Source: Bryobacterales bacterium (GTDB taxonomy: Bacteria > Acidobacteriota > Terriglobia > Bryobacterales > Bryobacteraceae). From it: a DNA stretch of 37,767 nt. The notes under the pieces are model-generated. The model was not told where the DNA came from. It saw nothing but the letters and a program-made list of their open reading frames with translations, and made no database searches. The position numbers were made by a program, and so were the translations under genes. Position 1 is the stretch's first letter, and each line of letters begins with the position of its first letter. The stretch covers positions 1 to 37,767 of the forward strand of contig DAIDIH010000106.1 in the NCBI GenBank assembly GCA_027459465.1, written 5' to 3'. Positions 15,065-23,107 of this stretch are shown here, one piece after another.

Positions 15065-16297
15065 ATGAATCGGCGTTTTAAGCTCGTTGTTGTGACGTCC
15101 TCGACGTTGCTGGTTATCCTCTTGCTCGCCGGAGCGCGTTACGGCAAAAGCGCGTCTCCCGACGATACTTATAAACACATCGCGGTCTATACCGAAGTTC
15201 TTTCCCGCATTAAAAGCGACTACGTCGAAGAGCCGGACATGAAAATCGTGACGCTCGGCGCCGTGAATGGCCTGCTCGAGTCGATCGATCCCTACGCCAG
15301 CTACCTCAACGCCGACCAGTATCGCGAGTACCTGAAAGCCAAGGACCAGAAGAAAGCCAGCATCGGCCTGTTGGTCAGCAAGCGCTTCGGCTATGTCAAC
15401 ATCGTCGACGCAATTCCCGGTTCACCCGCCGCCAAAGCGGGTCTGTCCACCGGCGACGTGATCGAATCCATCAACAGCGTCTCTACGCGCGACATGCCGC
15501 TCGCCTTCGCCGAAATCCTGATGCAGGGCGACCCCGGAAGCACGCTGGAACTCGGCATCCTCCGGCTCCGCAAACTCGAGCCGCAGAAGGTCACGCTGAC
15601 CCGCGCCAACATCGTCTATCCGGGCGTCACTTCAAAGATGGCCGCCGACGGCATTGGCCTCATCACCGTCCAAAGCCTGGCCACCGACCAGGCGCAGGAA
15701 GTCGCCAACCAGGTCCGGGACCTCGAAAAGAAGGGCGCCAAGAAGCTCATCCTCGACCTCCGCGACTGCGCCAGCGGCGACCCCGCCAAGGGCATTCAAC
15801 TCGCCAGCGTGTTCCTGCCGAGCGGCCTCGTCACCTACACCGAGGGCCAAAAATCTCCCCGGCATGATTTCACCGCCTCGGGCAGCCCTGTGGAAGCCAA
15901 GCTTCCGCTCGTGGTGCTGACCAACCGCGGCACCGCCGACGGCGCCGAAATCGCCGCCGCCGCTCTCCAGGACGACAAACGCGCCAAGGTCGTCGGCGAG
16001 CGCACCTATGGCGAAGCGGCCGTGCAAAGCGCCATCACCATGGACGATGGCGCCGCCGTCATCCTGTCCACCGCGAAATACTATTCGCCCGGCGGCAAAG
16101 CCATCCAGGACACCGGCGTGACCCCCGAGGTCCCCGTGCTTGACTCTCAGGCCGCCGTCGAATCCCCCGACGACGACTCCCTGCCTCCGACCCCCGAGCC
16201 CCAAAAATCCGGCGAGGACACGATTCTCAAAAAGGCGATCGACATGCTAACGTCCGGCGCCGCTCCCGCGACCAGCACGTCGGCCAGCCTGAGGTAA
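15065..16297 (+). CDS. S41/CtpA-like PDZ protein lacking catalytic Ser and Lys (pseudoprotease)
   Basis: A 410-residue membrane-anchored protein with the architecture of C-terminal processing proteases. Seen: N-terminal membrane helix LVVVTSSTLLVILLLAGARY (about 7-26), helical region with IKSDYVEEPD and ESIDPYASYLN, a PDZ domain (about 100-185) with GYVNIVDAIPGSPAAKAGL and GDVIESINSV, then the S41 core. In active CtpA/CtpB the core reads GSASASEI, catalytic Ser being the second one, and a Lys 25 residues later in GKGTVQ. Here the sequence is GTADGAEI with Asp292 in place of Ser, and GEAAVQ with Glu317 in place of Lys; the spacing is exactly 25, and Gln321 is kept. The protein should fold but not cleave. 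GGAG at 15055-15058 supports the start. FmdB follows 2 nt after the stop. The low-complexity C-terminus is rich in Ser, Pro and Asp. Confidence 0.88.
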   Translation: MNRRFKLVVVTSSTLLVILLLAGARYGKSASPDDTYKHIAVYTEVLSRIKSDYVEEPDMKIVTLGAVNGLLESIDPYASYLNADQYREYLKAKDQKKASIGLLVSKRFGYVNIVDAIPGSPAAKAGLSTGDVIESINSVSTRDMPLAFAEILMQGDPGSTLELGILRLRKLEPQKVTLTRANIVYPGVTSKMAADGIGLITVQSLATDQAQEVANQVRDLEKKGAKKLILDLRDCASGDPAKGIQLASVFLPSGLVTYTEGQKSPRHDFTASGSPVEAKLPLVVLTNRGTADGAEIAAAALQDDKRAKVVGERTYGEAAVQSAITMDDGAAVILSTAKYYSPGGKAIQDTGVTPEVPVLDSQAAVESPDDDSLPPTPEPQKSGEDTILKKAIDMLTSGAAPATSTSASLR

Positions 16298-16299
16298 CA

Positions 16300-16569
16300 A
16301 TGCCCGTTTACGAATATCTGTGCGACACCTGCGGCCAGACCTTTGAAGTCATCCAGAAATTCGCCGACGAACCCTTGACCGTCCACGAAGGCTGCGGCGG
16401 CCCCGTCCACCGTCTCCTTTCCGCCCCTGCCCTCCAGTTCAAGGGCAGTGGCTGGTACGTCACCGACTACGCCAAAGGCAAATCCAGCGCTTCGTCGACG
16501 CCCCCGACAAAAGAAACCCCGAAAGCCGACACCCCGGCCAAACCCTCCACTTCCACCGACACCAAGTAG
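16300..16569 (+). CDS. FmdB-family zinc ribbon protein
   Basis: An 89-residue small protein with an N-terminal zinc ribbon of the FmdB/CxxC_CxxC_SSSS family. Seen: MPVYEYLCDTCGQTFEVIQK with C8 and C11, then VHEGCGGPVHRLLS, where the second metal pair is H29 and C32 instead of two Cys, then the conserved FKGSGWYVTDYA segment (about residues 47-58) and a disordered Thr/Pro/Lys tail. The function is only loosely defined (putative transcriptional regulator). GAGG at 16291-16294 gives a good ribosome site and the gene starts 2 nt after the S41-like stop, so the two are co-translated. A 51-bp gap without visible signals separates its end from the converging DUF167 gene. Confidence 0.85.
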   Translation: MPVYEYLCDTCGQTFEVIQKFADEPLTVHEGCGGPVHRLLSAPALQFKGSGWYVTDYAKGKSSASSTPPTKETPKADTPAKPSTSTDTK

Positions 16570-16620
16570 CAGCCGGCGTCTCCACCCCGCGCCCCGGACA
16601 AAACGAATCCATCGGAGCCC

Positions 16621-16845
16621 TCATTTTCCAATGTGTACCCGCTTTCGGGTCGCGGTGGCTCCAGAGAGGATTCTGACGGCGGAGCGGGGGACTTGGAAGT
16701 GGGCGGCGAGGAAGGCGCAGAGGGCTTCGTTTGCCTGGTTGTTTTCGGGGACGGCGGCGACGCGGATTTTCCAGGCGCCGTCGGCCATTTGTCCGGCGAG
16801 TTCGGTATTGCGGCTGCGGGGGACGACCTTAACCAACAGTTCCAT
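16621..16845 (-). CDS. DUF167 (YggU-like) protein
   Basis: A 74-residue protein of the DUF167/YggU family. Seen: LVKVVPRSRNTELAGQMADG, then WKIRVAAVPENNQANEALCAFLAAHFQVPRSAVRILSG, the typical KV.P.S......G...KI.V.APPV.GKAN pattern, with the usual G-K-A-N replaced by NQAN. Function unknown. The ATG at 16845 is chosen because similarity starts there; the frame is open further upstream but runs antisense to nothing conserved. It overlaps the end of the receiver gene by 17 nt, so it is the last gene of the minus-strand rpmI operon-like run. It converges with fmdB. Confidence 0.75.
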   Translation of the reverse strand: MELLVKVVPRSRNTELAGQMADGAWKIRVAAVPENNQANEALCAFLAAHFQVPRSAVRILSGATATRKRVHIGK

Positions 16846-17185
16846 GTTTGGCGGCGGCTTCGGCGATGGCGCCGGTGAGTACGCGCGAGGGGCAGGGCTT
16901 TTCGAGGACCCGGAAGACGGGGAGATCGCGGTGGCGGGCGGTGGCGTCGCCGGTGAGGACGATGATTCGCGACGGCAGGGGAAGGCGCTCGATGAGAGCG
17001 TAGCCTTCGGCGGCGGTGGGAAGGCGGAGGTCCATGACGACGACATGCGGCGGCCATGCGGAGGCGAGCGAAAGAGCGGCCTGCGTGGTAGTTGCGGTAC
17101 GGACTTCGTGGCCGAGGGCCTGAAGGACCATTTCGCGGACGGCGAGTTGATCTTCGTCGTCGTCGACGAGAAGAATCCGTGGCAT
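16829..17185 (-). CDS. stand-alone response regulator receiver domain
   Basis: A 118-residue protein that is only a CheY-like receiver, with no output domain. Seen: ILLVDDDEDQ with acidic pocket D8-D9, VVVMDLRLP with the phospho-acceptor D52, IIVLTGDA with the conserved Thr near 76, and VLEKPC with the conserved Lys near 93. All residues for phosphorylation are present. No histidine kinase is adjacent, so the partner is unknown. The ATG at 17185 lies 5 nt after the stop of the preceding membrane-protein gene. Its placement after zapA-like genes could link it to division or cell-shape control, but this is inferred from position only. Confidence 0.88.
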   Translation of the reverse strand: MPRILLVDDDEDQLAVREMVLQALGHEVRTATTTQAALSLASAWPPHVVVMDLRLPTAAEGYALIERLPLPSRIIVLTGDATARHRDLPVFRVLEKPCPSRVLTGAIAEAAAKHGTVG

Positions 17186-17189
17186 TGGG

Positions 17190-17633
17190 TTACTCGAACG
17201 TGATCTGCGCGATGACGAGTTGGGGGAGTTGGTTATTCCAGCCCGATGGGATGTCGTCGAAGGCCAAGCGGTAGCGGCGGGTTTCGCCGGGCTGGAAGGG
17301 GTGGGCCGACTTCCGAATGACGGCAGTGCGTTCGCGAAGCACGACCTGATTGTACACGTCGTAGAAGATGCAGTAGATTTCGAGGGAGCGAATCGCGCGG
17401 TTGCCGCCGTTGGTGATGGAGCCTTCAAATTCTGTGAGGGTCTGGTTGACGTAGCTCGATGCGGCGCGCATTTCGATTGGGCCGAGCTTCAGGTTTTGGA
17501 CGTAGGCCTTGGCTTCCGGAGTGAGCGGGGCGGGGCTCGGAGGCGGTCCGGAGAAGTGGAGGTAGGCCCAGATGCCGCCGCCGAGGACGAGGACGGCGGC
17601 GAGGATGAAAACGGGCGCCTGTTTCGAGCCCAT
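17190..17633 (-). CDS. membrane-anchored protein with FxLYD/DUF2393-like domain
   Basis: A 147-residue protein with one N-terminal membrane helix (PVFILAAVLVLGGGIWAYLHF, about residues 7-27), a Pro-rich linker, and a C-terminal beta-rich domain (about 50-147). Seen: EGSITNGGNRAIRSLEIYCIFYDVYNQVV, then FQPGETRRYRLAFDDIPSGWN, a pattern like the FxLYD or DUF2393 immunoglobulin-like fold of exported proteins. The domain should face the periplasm. The specific function is unknown. It starts 12 nt after zapA and is followed 4 nt later by the receiver gene, so it belongs to the same transcript. I did not recognise a named orthologue. Confidence 0.65.
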   Translation of the reverse strand: MGSKQAPVFILAAVLVLGGGIWAYLHFSGPPPSPAPLTPEAKAYVQNLKLGPIEMRAASSYVNQTLTEFEGSITNGGNRAIRSLEIYCIFYDVYNQVVLRERTAVIRKSAHPFQPGETRRYRLAFDDIPSGWNNQLPQLVIAQITFE

Positions 17634-17645
17634 GAGTGCCCTGGT

Positions 17646-17954
17646 CTAGTCGGCCGGTCCGAAGGCTTCATCGAGGAGGACGGAGAAGCGGCGTGTCTTT
17701 TCCTCAATGCGCTGTTGAGCCATCTGTCGTTCGCGTTCGATGGCGCGGAGCCTGTCGGCGAGGTGGAGGCAGGCGAGTACGGCTACGCGGGCGCCATCGG
17801 TGGTGCCGGCGCGGTCGGCTATGGAATGCATGAGCTGGTCGATAGAGGCGGCGAGTTCCTCGACTTCGCCCGGTTCCTCGCTGGCCAGCAGGGAATACTG
17901 CTGGTTGAAGATCGTCACCCGGACCGGTTTACGTTCGGCGCCTGGGGTGCTCAT
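17646..17954 (-). CDS. zapA: cell division protein ZapA
   Basis: A 102-residue ZapA homologue, a cytoplasmic protein that bundles FtsZ filaments. Seen: N-terminal head VRVTIFNQQYSLLASEEPGEVEELAASIDQLMHSIADR (residues 11-48), then VAVLACLHLADRLRAIE and a C-terminal coiled coil with QMAQQRIEEKTRRFSVLLDEA. The length and order match ZapA. In many bacteria zapA follows pheT in an infC-rpmI-rplT-pheS-pheT run; here it follows rplT with only a coiled-coil gene between, so pheST have moved or been lost from this place. Start ATG at 17954, 6 nt after the preceding stop. Confidence 0.85.
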   Translation of the reverse strand: MSTPGAERKPVRVTIFNQQYSLLASEEPGEVEELAASIDQLMHSIADRAGTTDGARVAVLACLHLADRLRAIERERQMAQQRIEEKTRRFSVLLDEAFGPAD

Positions 17955-17960
17955 GGGGGA

Positions 17961-18254
17961 TCAGGCGTTGCTGAGCAGGTCCATCTGCCCGAGGAGTTTT
18001 TCGATGCGGGAGCGGACCTGGCGGCGTTCGGAGCGAAGGTCGTCGAGTTCCTGGGTGGAGCGTTGGGCGGCTTCGAGGGCTTTCGAGGCTTCCTGGCGCG
18101 CGGAATCGCGTTCGGCGAGCGTTTGTTCGAGGCGTTGGCGGAGCGAGGCGTTTTCCTCGCGGAGACTCATGACGGTCTCGACGGCGCGGTTGATGCGCTC
18201 TTCGAGCCTTTCGAGCGAATCTCTCTCGTCGAGTTCCTTCGAGGGTTGAGCCAT
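17961..18254 (-). CDS. small coiled-coil protein, possibly ZapB-like
   Basis: A 97-residue, very hydrophilic protein that is almost wholly coiled coil: long runs such as LERLEERINRAVETVMSLREENASL and RQRLEQTLAERDSARQEASKALEAA, followed by QELDDLRSERRQVRSRIEKLLGQMD. No membrane segment and no motif beyond heptads. Size, composition and its place 6 nt before zapA suggest a ZapB-like division factor, but coiled coils give weak family evidence. Its ATG lies 3 nt after the rplT stop, so it is translated with the ribosomal genes. Confidence is high that it is a real gene, low for its function. Confidence 0.7.
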   Translation of the reverse strand: MAQPSKELDERDSLERLEERINRAVETVMSLREENASLRQRLEQTLAERDSARQEASKALEAAQRSTQELDDLRSERRQVRSRIEKLLGQMDLLSNA

Positions 18255-18257
18255 GGA

Positions 18258-18620
18258 TTACACCTTTGCGAGCGCGCTCTTGGCCTGTTCGACCAAGGCG
18301 GTGAACTTAGCTTCGTCGCTGGCGGCGATGTCGGCGAGGACCTTGCGGTTTAGGTCGAGCCCGGCCTTTTTCAAGCCGCCGATGAACTGGCTGTAGGACA
18401 ATCCGGCGTTGCGGCAGGCGGCGCCGATGCGGACAATCCAGAGCGAGCGGAAGTCGCGCTTTTTGCGGCGGCGGCCGACGTAGCCGTAGCGGAGCGACTT
18501 CTCGACCGCTTCCTGGGCGGCTCGATAGAGCTTGCTCTTGGTAAGGAAAAAGCCGGAGGCGAGCTCCAGCGTCTTTCGCCGGCTATCGCGGCGATGAGTA
18601 CCACGTTTGACTCTTGGCAC
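18258..18620 (-). CDS. rplT: 50S ribosomal protein L20
   Basis: A 120-residue L20, normal length. Seen: [25 protein letters not shown] with the basic N-terminal extension that threads into 23S rRNA (the usual family start is MPRVKRG), [27 protein letters not shown], and [27 protein letters not shown]. It is an early assembly protein of the large subunit. The start codon is GTG at 18620, supported by GGAG (18628-18631) seven nt upstream. In other bacteria L20 represses its own operon by binding leader RNA; two hairpins in the rpmI-rplT gap are candidates. It follows rpmI by 85 nt. Confidence 0.97.
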   Translation of the reverse strand: MPRVKRGTHRRDSRRKTLELASGFFLTKSKLYRAAQEAVEKSLRYGYVGRRRKKRDFRSLWIVRIGAACRNAGLSYSQFIGGLKKAGLDLNRKVLADIAASDEAKFTALVEQAKSALAKV

Positions 18621-18648
18621 GTTTTTACTCCTTTATCAGCATTGAATA

Positions 18649-18703
18649 CGGCGAAGCGGGCACGTGCGGTGGCGCCGTTCGCCGGGGCCGGATCCTGTCC
18701 GGC
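18649..18703 (-). promoter_or_regulatory. two hairpins in the rpmI-rplT spacer
   Basis: On the minus strand the first hairpin pairs TCCGGC and GCCGGA arms (18687-18692 with 18698-18703, 5-nt loop). The second pairs CGGCGAA with TTCGCCG (18678-18684 with 18649-18655), continues after an internal loop with about five more pairs, and ends 18 nt before the rplT ribosome site. No T-run. This fits a site where L20 could bind its own message, as known in Escherichia coli and Bacillus, but the sequence match to those sites was not tested. Confidence 0.35.
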
Positions 18704-18705
18704 GG

Positions 18706-18900
18706 TTAGTAGGGGATCATGCGCTGCAAAGAGGCCTGATTGGTCTCGTCCGCCAACACGGTCTTCCCCAGGCGCCGCTTGCGTGAGCGCGTCTTGGAAG
18801 TCAGGATGTGGCGAGCGAAGGCATGACGCCGAGCCACTTTACCCGTGGCCGTTTTCTTGAACCGCTTGGACGCACCCTTATGCGTCTTCAGTTTAGGCAT
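18706..18900 (-). CDS. rpmI: 50S ribosomal protein L35
   Basis: A 64-residue L35 of standard length. Seen: [20 protein letters not shown] at the start and [20 protein letters not shown] in the middle, both family hallmarks, and an end near QRMIPY. The ATG at 18900 is fixed by the family start MPKLKTHK and by AGGA (18908-18911) seven nt upstream. It is first in the minus-strand run rpmI-rplT-coiled coil-zapA. The usual upstream gene infC (IF3) is absent here: the next gene upstream is a divergent STAS protein. Confidence 0.97.
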   Translation of the reverse strand: MPKLKTHKGASKRFKKTATGKVARRHAFARHILTSKTRSRKRRLGKTVLADETNQASLQRMIPY

Positions 18901-18915
18901 TTCTGTTTCCTGATA

Positions 18916-18939
18916 CTCCTTCCAGTACAGGCAGGAAGG
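18916..18939 (-). promoter_or_regulatory. leader hairpin just upstream of rpmI
   Basis: On the minus strand CCTTCC (18934-18939) pairs with GGAAGG (18918-18923) around a 10-nt loop. The right arm contains a strong anti-16S sequence (GGAAGGAG, 18916-18923) 15 nt before the ATG, while a weaker AGGA sits at the normal distance. The hairpin could hide a ribosome standby site. A weak promoter-like pair (TTGCGG-17-TACCCT) lies further upstream, too poor to list separately. Confidence 0.3.
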
Positions 18940-19083
18940 GGAATTCGAGCACAACTCTCTTAAGGGTACCATGCGGGCGCGAGGGCCGCAAAGCGAATGG
19001 TGGCTGTCATATCGCTGAAACAATGCTGCTGTAGGTTGGAATGAACGTGCCTGGAGGAAGGTCCGGGCGCGGCATTTTTTCCA

Positions 19084-19443
19084 ATGGACAAACTCGACAT
19101 TCGTGAAGTGGAAGGCCCGGGCGGCGTAGCCGTGATTGAGCTGAGCGGGGCCTTGACGCTGAGTTCGCTGTTTGAGTTTCAGGACGCGACGCGGCGGGAA
19201 TGGAAGAATGGGCTGGTGCTGGCGCTGGGTGAGGTCTCTTATATGGACTCGGCTGGGCTGGGGGCGATTCTTGGACTTTTCGCGGCAAGCCAGCGGAAGG
19301 GGACAGGATTCGCTCTGGCTGAGGTGGGGAAACGAGTGATGACGCTGCTTGAGGTGAGCAAGGTGGATGGGCTGGTGCCGCGCTACGGGAGCGTAGCGGA
19401 GGCGGCAGCAGCCCTTAGGACGAGCGGACCGCAGCGGAATTAG
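19084..19443 (+). CDS. STAS-domain anti-sigma factor antagonist
   Basis: A 119-residue single-domain STAS protein of the SpoIIAA/RsbV type. Seen: [21 protein letters not shown] as the first strand-helix unit, [20 protein letters not shown] with the phospho-acceptor Ser56 in DSAGLG, and [28 protein letters not shown] at the end. Such proteins free a sigma factor by binding its anti-sigma kinase when not phosphorylated. No kinase or phosphatase partner is encoded nearby. It is divergent from rpmI and its stop overlaps, tail to tail, the end of the oxidase subunit IV gene by 4 nt. Codons favour G at third positions. The ATG at 19084 gives the expected domain start; no clear ribosome site is seen. 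Confidence 0.88.
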   Translation: MDKLDIREVEGPGGVAVIELSGALTLSSLFEFQDATRREWKNGLVLALGEVSYMDSAGLGAILGLFAASQRKGTGFALAEVGKRVMTLLEVSKVDGLVPRYGSVAEAAAALRTSGPQRN

Positions 19444-19771
19444 CCTCCGACGATCATGGCGGGGCCGGAGGGCCAGAAGTGTCCGCCGGGGAGCCAGCTA
19501 CGCGACAGGTAGTCGCACAGCAGGATGCCCAGCAAAATGATCAACCAGAGAAAGCCGGCGCCGACGTAGAGGCGCGTGAGGGAGTCGGCCTGGCGGACGT
19601 GCATAAAGATGGTGACGACGAGCAGCATTTTGACGACCGCGATGGTGATGGCGGCGATGATGTTGAACGGCCCGAGGTCGAGCAGGGCCACCTGCCAGGT
19701 GGTCATGGTTAGGATGCTGAGCGCCGCCCAGACGGCGACATAGACCTTGATGGGAACGACCTGGTGACTGG

Positions 19772-19775
<4 letters not shown>
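19440..19775 (-). CDS. ctaF: cytochrome c oxidase subunit IV
   Basis: A 111-residue membrane protein with three hydrophobic segments: [45 protein letters not shown], and [20 protein letters not shown]. The segment [12 protein letters not shown] is typical of bacterial subunit IV (prokaryotic COX4, CtaF/CyoD type), a small structural subunit of haem-copper oxidases. ATGA overlap with subunit III fixes the start at 19775. It is the last gene of the respiratory run. Its C-terminus (about 20 residues, Gly/Pro-rich) overlaps the STAS gene on the other strand by 4 nt, leaving no room for a terminator. Confidence 0.85.
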
Positions 19776-20444
<669 letters not shown>

Positions 20445-20452
<8 letters not shown>

Positions 20453-22079
20453 CGTGCACCCCCGTGTCGTCGCCGGAGTAGTTGTAAGCCTCCTCGTTCA
20501 TAACAGGAGGCGTGTCGAAATTGAAAGTGGGAGGAGGAGAAGATGTTTCCCATTCCAGGCCCTTAGCGCCCCAGGGATTCGCGGGGGCTTTCGGGCCGTA
20601 GAACAGGGACCATATCAAATAGAGCAGCGGCAGCGTGAAGCCGATGCCGAGGACGCTGGCTCCGGCGGTGGACATGACGTTGAACACCTGGAATTCGGGA
20701 GCATACGCGTGGTAGCGGCGGGGCATGCCGGCATAGCCGGCGAGGAACTGCGGGAAGAAGGTGAAGTTAAATCCGACGAAGACGATGATGGCGGAGAGCT
20801 TGCCCAGGACCTCGGGGTACATGCGGCCGGTGATTTTCGGCCACCAGAAGTGGAGCCCGCCGAGATAGGCGAGCACCATACCGCCGACCATGACGTAGTG
20901 GAAGTGGGCGACGACGAAGTAAGTGTCGGTGAGGTGGACGTCGGTGGCCAGCGTTGCCAGGAAGAGGCCGGTGAGTCCGCCGATGGTGAAGAGGCCGATG
21001 AAGCCGAAGGCGTAGAGCATCGGAGTTTCGAAGCGGATCGAGCCCTTGTACATGGTGGCGGTCCAGTTAAATACCTTGATAGCGGAGGGGACGGCGACGG
21101 CCATGGAGAGCAGCGAGAAGACGAGGCTGGCGTACATTGATTGGCCGGTAACGAACATATGGTGGCCCCAAACGAGGAAGCCGAGGACCGCGATGCCGAT
21201 GCTGGAGCCGGCGATGAACGGATAGCCGAAGGGGCGTTTCCGGGAGAAGCAGGCGATGACTTCGGTGGTGACGCCCATGCCGGGCAGGATCATGATGTAG
21301 ACGGCGGGGTGGGAGTAGAACCAGAACAGGTGCTGGAACAGAATCGGGTCGCCGCCGATGGAGGGGTCGAAGATGCCGACGTGGAAGATCCGCTCGAGGC
21401 CAAGGAGGGCGATGGTGATGGCGACGACCGGAGTGCCGAGCAACTGGATCAGGCTGGTGGCGTAATGGGCCCAGACGAAGAGGGGCAGCCGGTCAAACGT
21501 CATGCCGGGGGCGCGCATCTTGTGGATAGTGACGATGAAGTTCAGCCCGGTGAGGATGGAGGAGAAGCCGGAGATGAACACGGCGATGGCCGCGGCGGTG
21601 ACATAAGTGCGCGAGTACGAACTGGAGAAGGGGGGATAGAAAGTCCAGCCCGTGTCGACGCCGCCGTAGGCCATGGTGCCGACGGCAATCAGGCCGGCGA
21701 CGATATAGATGTACCAGCTTAGTAAGTTGATGCGGGGGAAGGCGAGGTCCTTTGCGCCGATCATCATCGGGATGAGGAAGTTGCCTAGGGTTGCGGGGAT
21801 GGACGGGATGAGGAAGAAGAAGATCATCACGATCCCGTGCATGGTGAACAACTTGTTATAGGTGTCGGAGTTGAACAGGTCGCCGGCCGGGGTCGCCAAT
21901 TCGAGGCGAACGAGCATGGCGAAGATGCCGCCCAACAGGAAGAAGAACGATATCGAGATGAGGTAGAGGATCGCTATCCGTTTGTGGTCCGTGGTGAACA
22001 GCCACGACTTCCAGCCGTACTTGGTATTGAGATAGTTCAGCTTTTCGGTGCTGCGCGGAGTTTCGATTGCAGTGCTCAT
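20445..22079 (-). CDS. ctaD: cytochrome c oxidase subunit I, A2 type
   Basis: The 544-residue catalytic subunit with about 12 membrane helices, carrying low-spin haem a and the haem a3-CuB centre that reduces oxygen. Seen: [12 protein letters not shown] (haem ligand His), [16 protein letters not shown], the CuB helix [16 protein letters not shown] with H257 and cross-linked Y261, GHHMFVTGQ with the two CuB His, [12 protein letters not shown] with the K-channel Lys, and [10 protein letters not shown]-like [11 protein letters not shown] with both haem His. In helix VI the Glu of classical A1 enzymes (HPEVY) is Ala259, while Y255-S256 precede it: the YSHPxV signature of the A2 group, which moves protons through Tyr/Ser. 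The start ATG overlaps the subunit II stop by 1 nt. Confidence 0.97.
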
Positions 22080-23101
22080 TACAGACTCCCTACTGAGGCG
22101 GCTCCTGTTGCCGGGGCTTTTGGAACTTTCGGCGCTGACTTACCGGCCGCGGCAGGCACGGCAGGCGCGTGATGCGGGCTAAGCGACTTGATATAAGCGA
22201 TCAACTGAAGGAGTTGTTCTTCGTTGACTTCGCCCTGGAAAGTCGGCATGATATCGGGCTTATAGCCGTAGACGATTTTCGCGTTGGGATTCAAGATTGA
22301 CTCGCGGACGTAGGATTCGTCGGCGATGACGGTGCTGCCGTCCGACATCTGTTGTTTGTTGCCGAAGACGTTCATGAGGTTCGGGCAGCGTCCACCGGCG
22401 GTGAACAGGTGGCAACTGGAGCAGCCAAGTTGGCTGAAGAGGCGTCCTCCCTGTTCGGCCATGGTGCCGGTGGCGCCGCCGCCGGCGAGCCAGTTTTCAT
22501 ATTCCTTTGGTTCCATGACGGTGACCCAGCCGACCATGCCGGAGTGTTCGGTACCGCAGTATTCGGCGCAGAAGATATGATAGCGGCCGGGCTTGGTGGC
22601 GATGAACCATTCGGTGTTGTAGCGGCCGGGGACGACGTCGCGCTTGAGGCGGAACGCCGGGAGGAAGAAGCTATGGATGACGTCTTCGCTGGCCAGCGTT
22701 AGTTTGACCGGGACGTTGACGGGGACGTGGAGTTCGTTGATTTCACGCTGCCCGCCGGGATACTGCACCTTCCACATCCATTGTTTGCCGACGATAAAGA
22801 CATCGAGTGCGTTCGCCGGCGCCTTGCCGTTGTCGAAGTAGATCTTGGCGCCCCAGAAGAACATGACGAGCATGACCAGGAAGGGGATGATGGACCAGGT
22901 GATTTCGAGAGCCGTGGAGCCGTGGATCATGGGCGGCTTTTCGTCGTTGGAACGTTTGCGGTACTTGACGGCAAAGATAATGATGCCGAGGAAGATGACC
23001 GCGGTCATGACGACGGTGACGAACGACTGGAAGTAATACAGTGCGTCGACCGCCGGAGCGTTCGTGGCCGCACTGGGAGGAATCAGCGTAAACTGGCCCA
23101 T
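22079..23101 (-). CDS. ctaC: cytochrome c oxidase subunit II fused to cytochrome c (caa3 type)
   Basis: A 340-residue subunit II: two membrane helices (about residues 22-45, 68-88), periplasmic cupredoxin domain with [19 protein letters not shown] and the CuA motif [13 protein letters not shown] (two Cys, Glu, His, Met all present), then a cytochrome c domain with CSSCH (near residue 232) and a probable Met ligand in PDIMPTF. The last 35 residues are Ala/Pro-rich. The fused haem makes this a caa3 enzyme that takes electrons directly from a quinol-oxidising complex, here ACIII. No lipoprotein Cys is seen at the N-terminus. It ends in a TAATG overlap with ctaD and starts 6 nt after the SCO stop. 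Confidence 0.96.
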   Translation of the reverse strand: MGQFTLIPPSAATNAPAVDALYYFQSFVTVVMTAVIFLGIIIFAVKYRKRSNDEKPPMIHGSTALEITWSIIPFLVMLVMFFWGAKIYFDNGKAPANALDVFIVGKQWMWKVQYPGGQREINELHVPVNVPVKLTLASEDVIHSFFLPAFRLKRDVVPGRYNTEWFIATKPGRYHIFCAEYCGTEHSGMVGWVTVMEPKEYENWLAGGGATGTMAEQGGRLFSQLGCSSCHLFTAGGRCPNLMNVFGNKQQMSDGSTVIADESYVRESILNPNAKIVYGYKPDIMPTFQGEVNEEQLLQLIAYIKSLSPHHAPAVPAAAGKSAPKVPKAPATGAASVGSL

Positions 23102-23107
23102 AAGTTC

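Noticed and set aside
18949-19000. Weak promoter TTGCGG-17-TACCCT upstream of rpmI
   Set aside because: Both hexamers match only three of six positions, no better than expected by chance.
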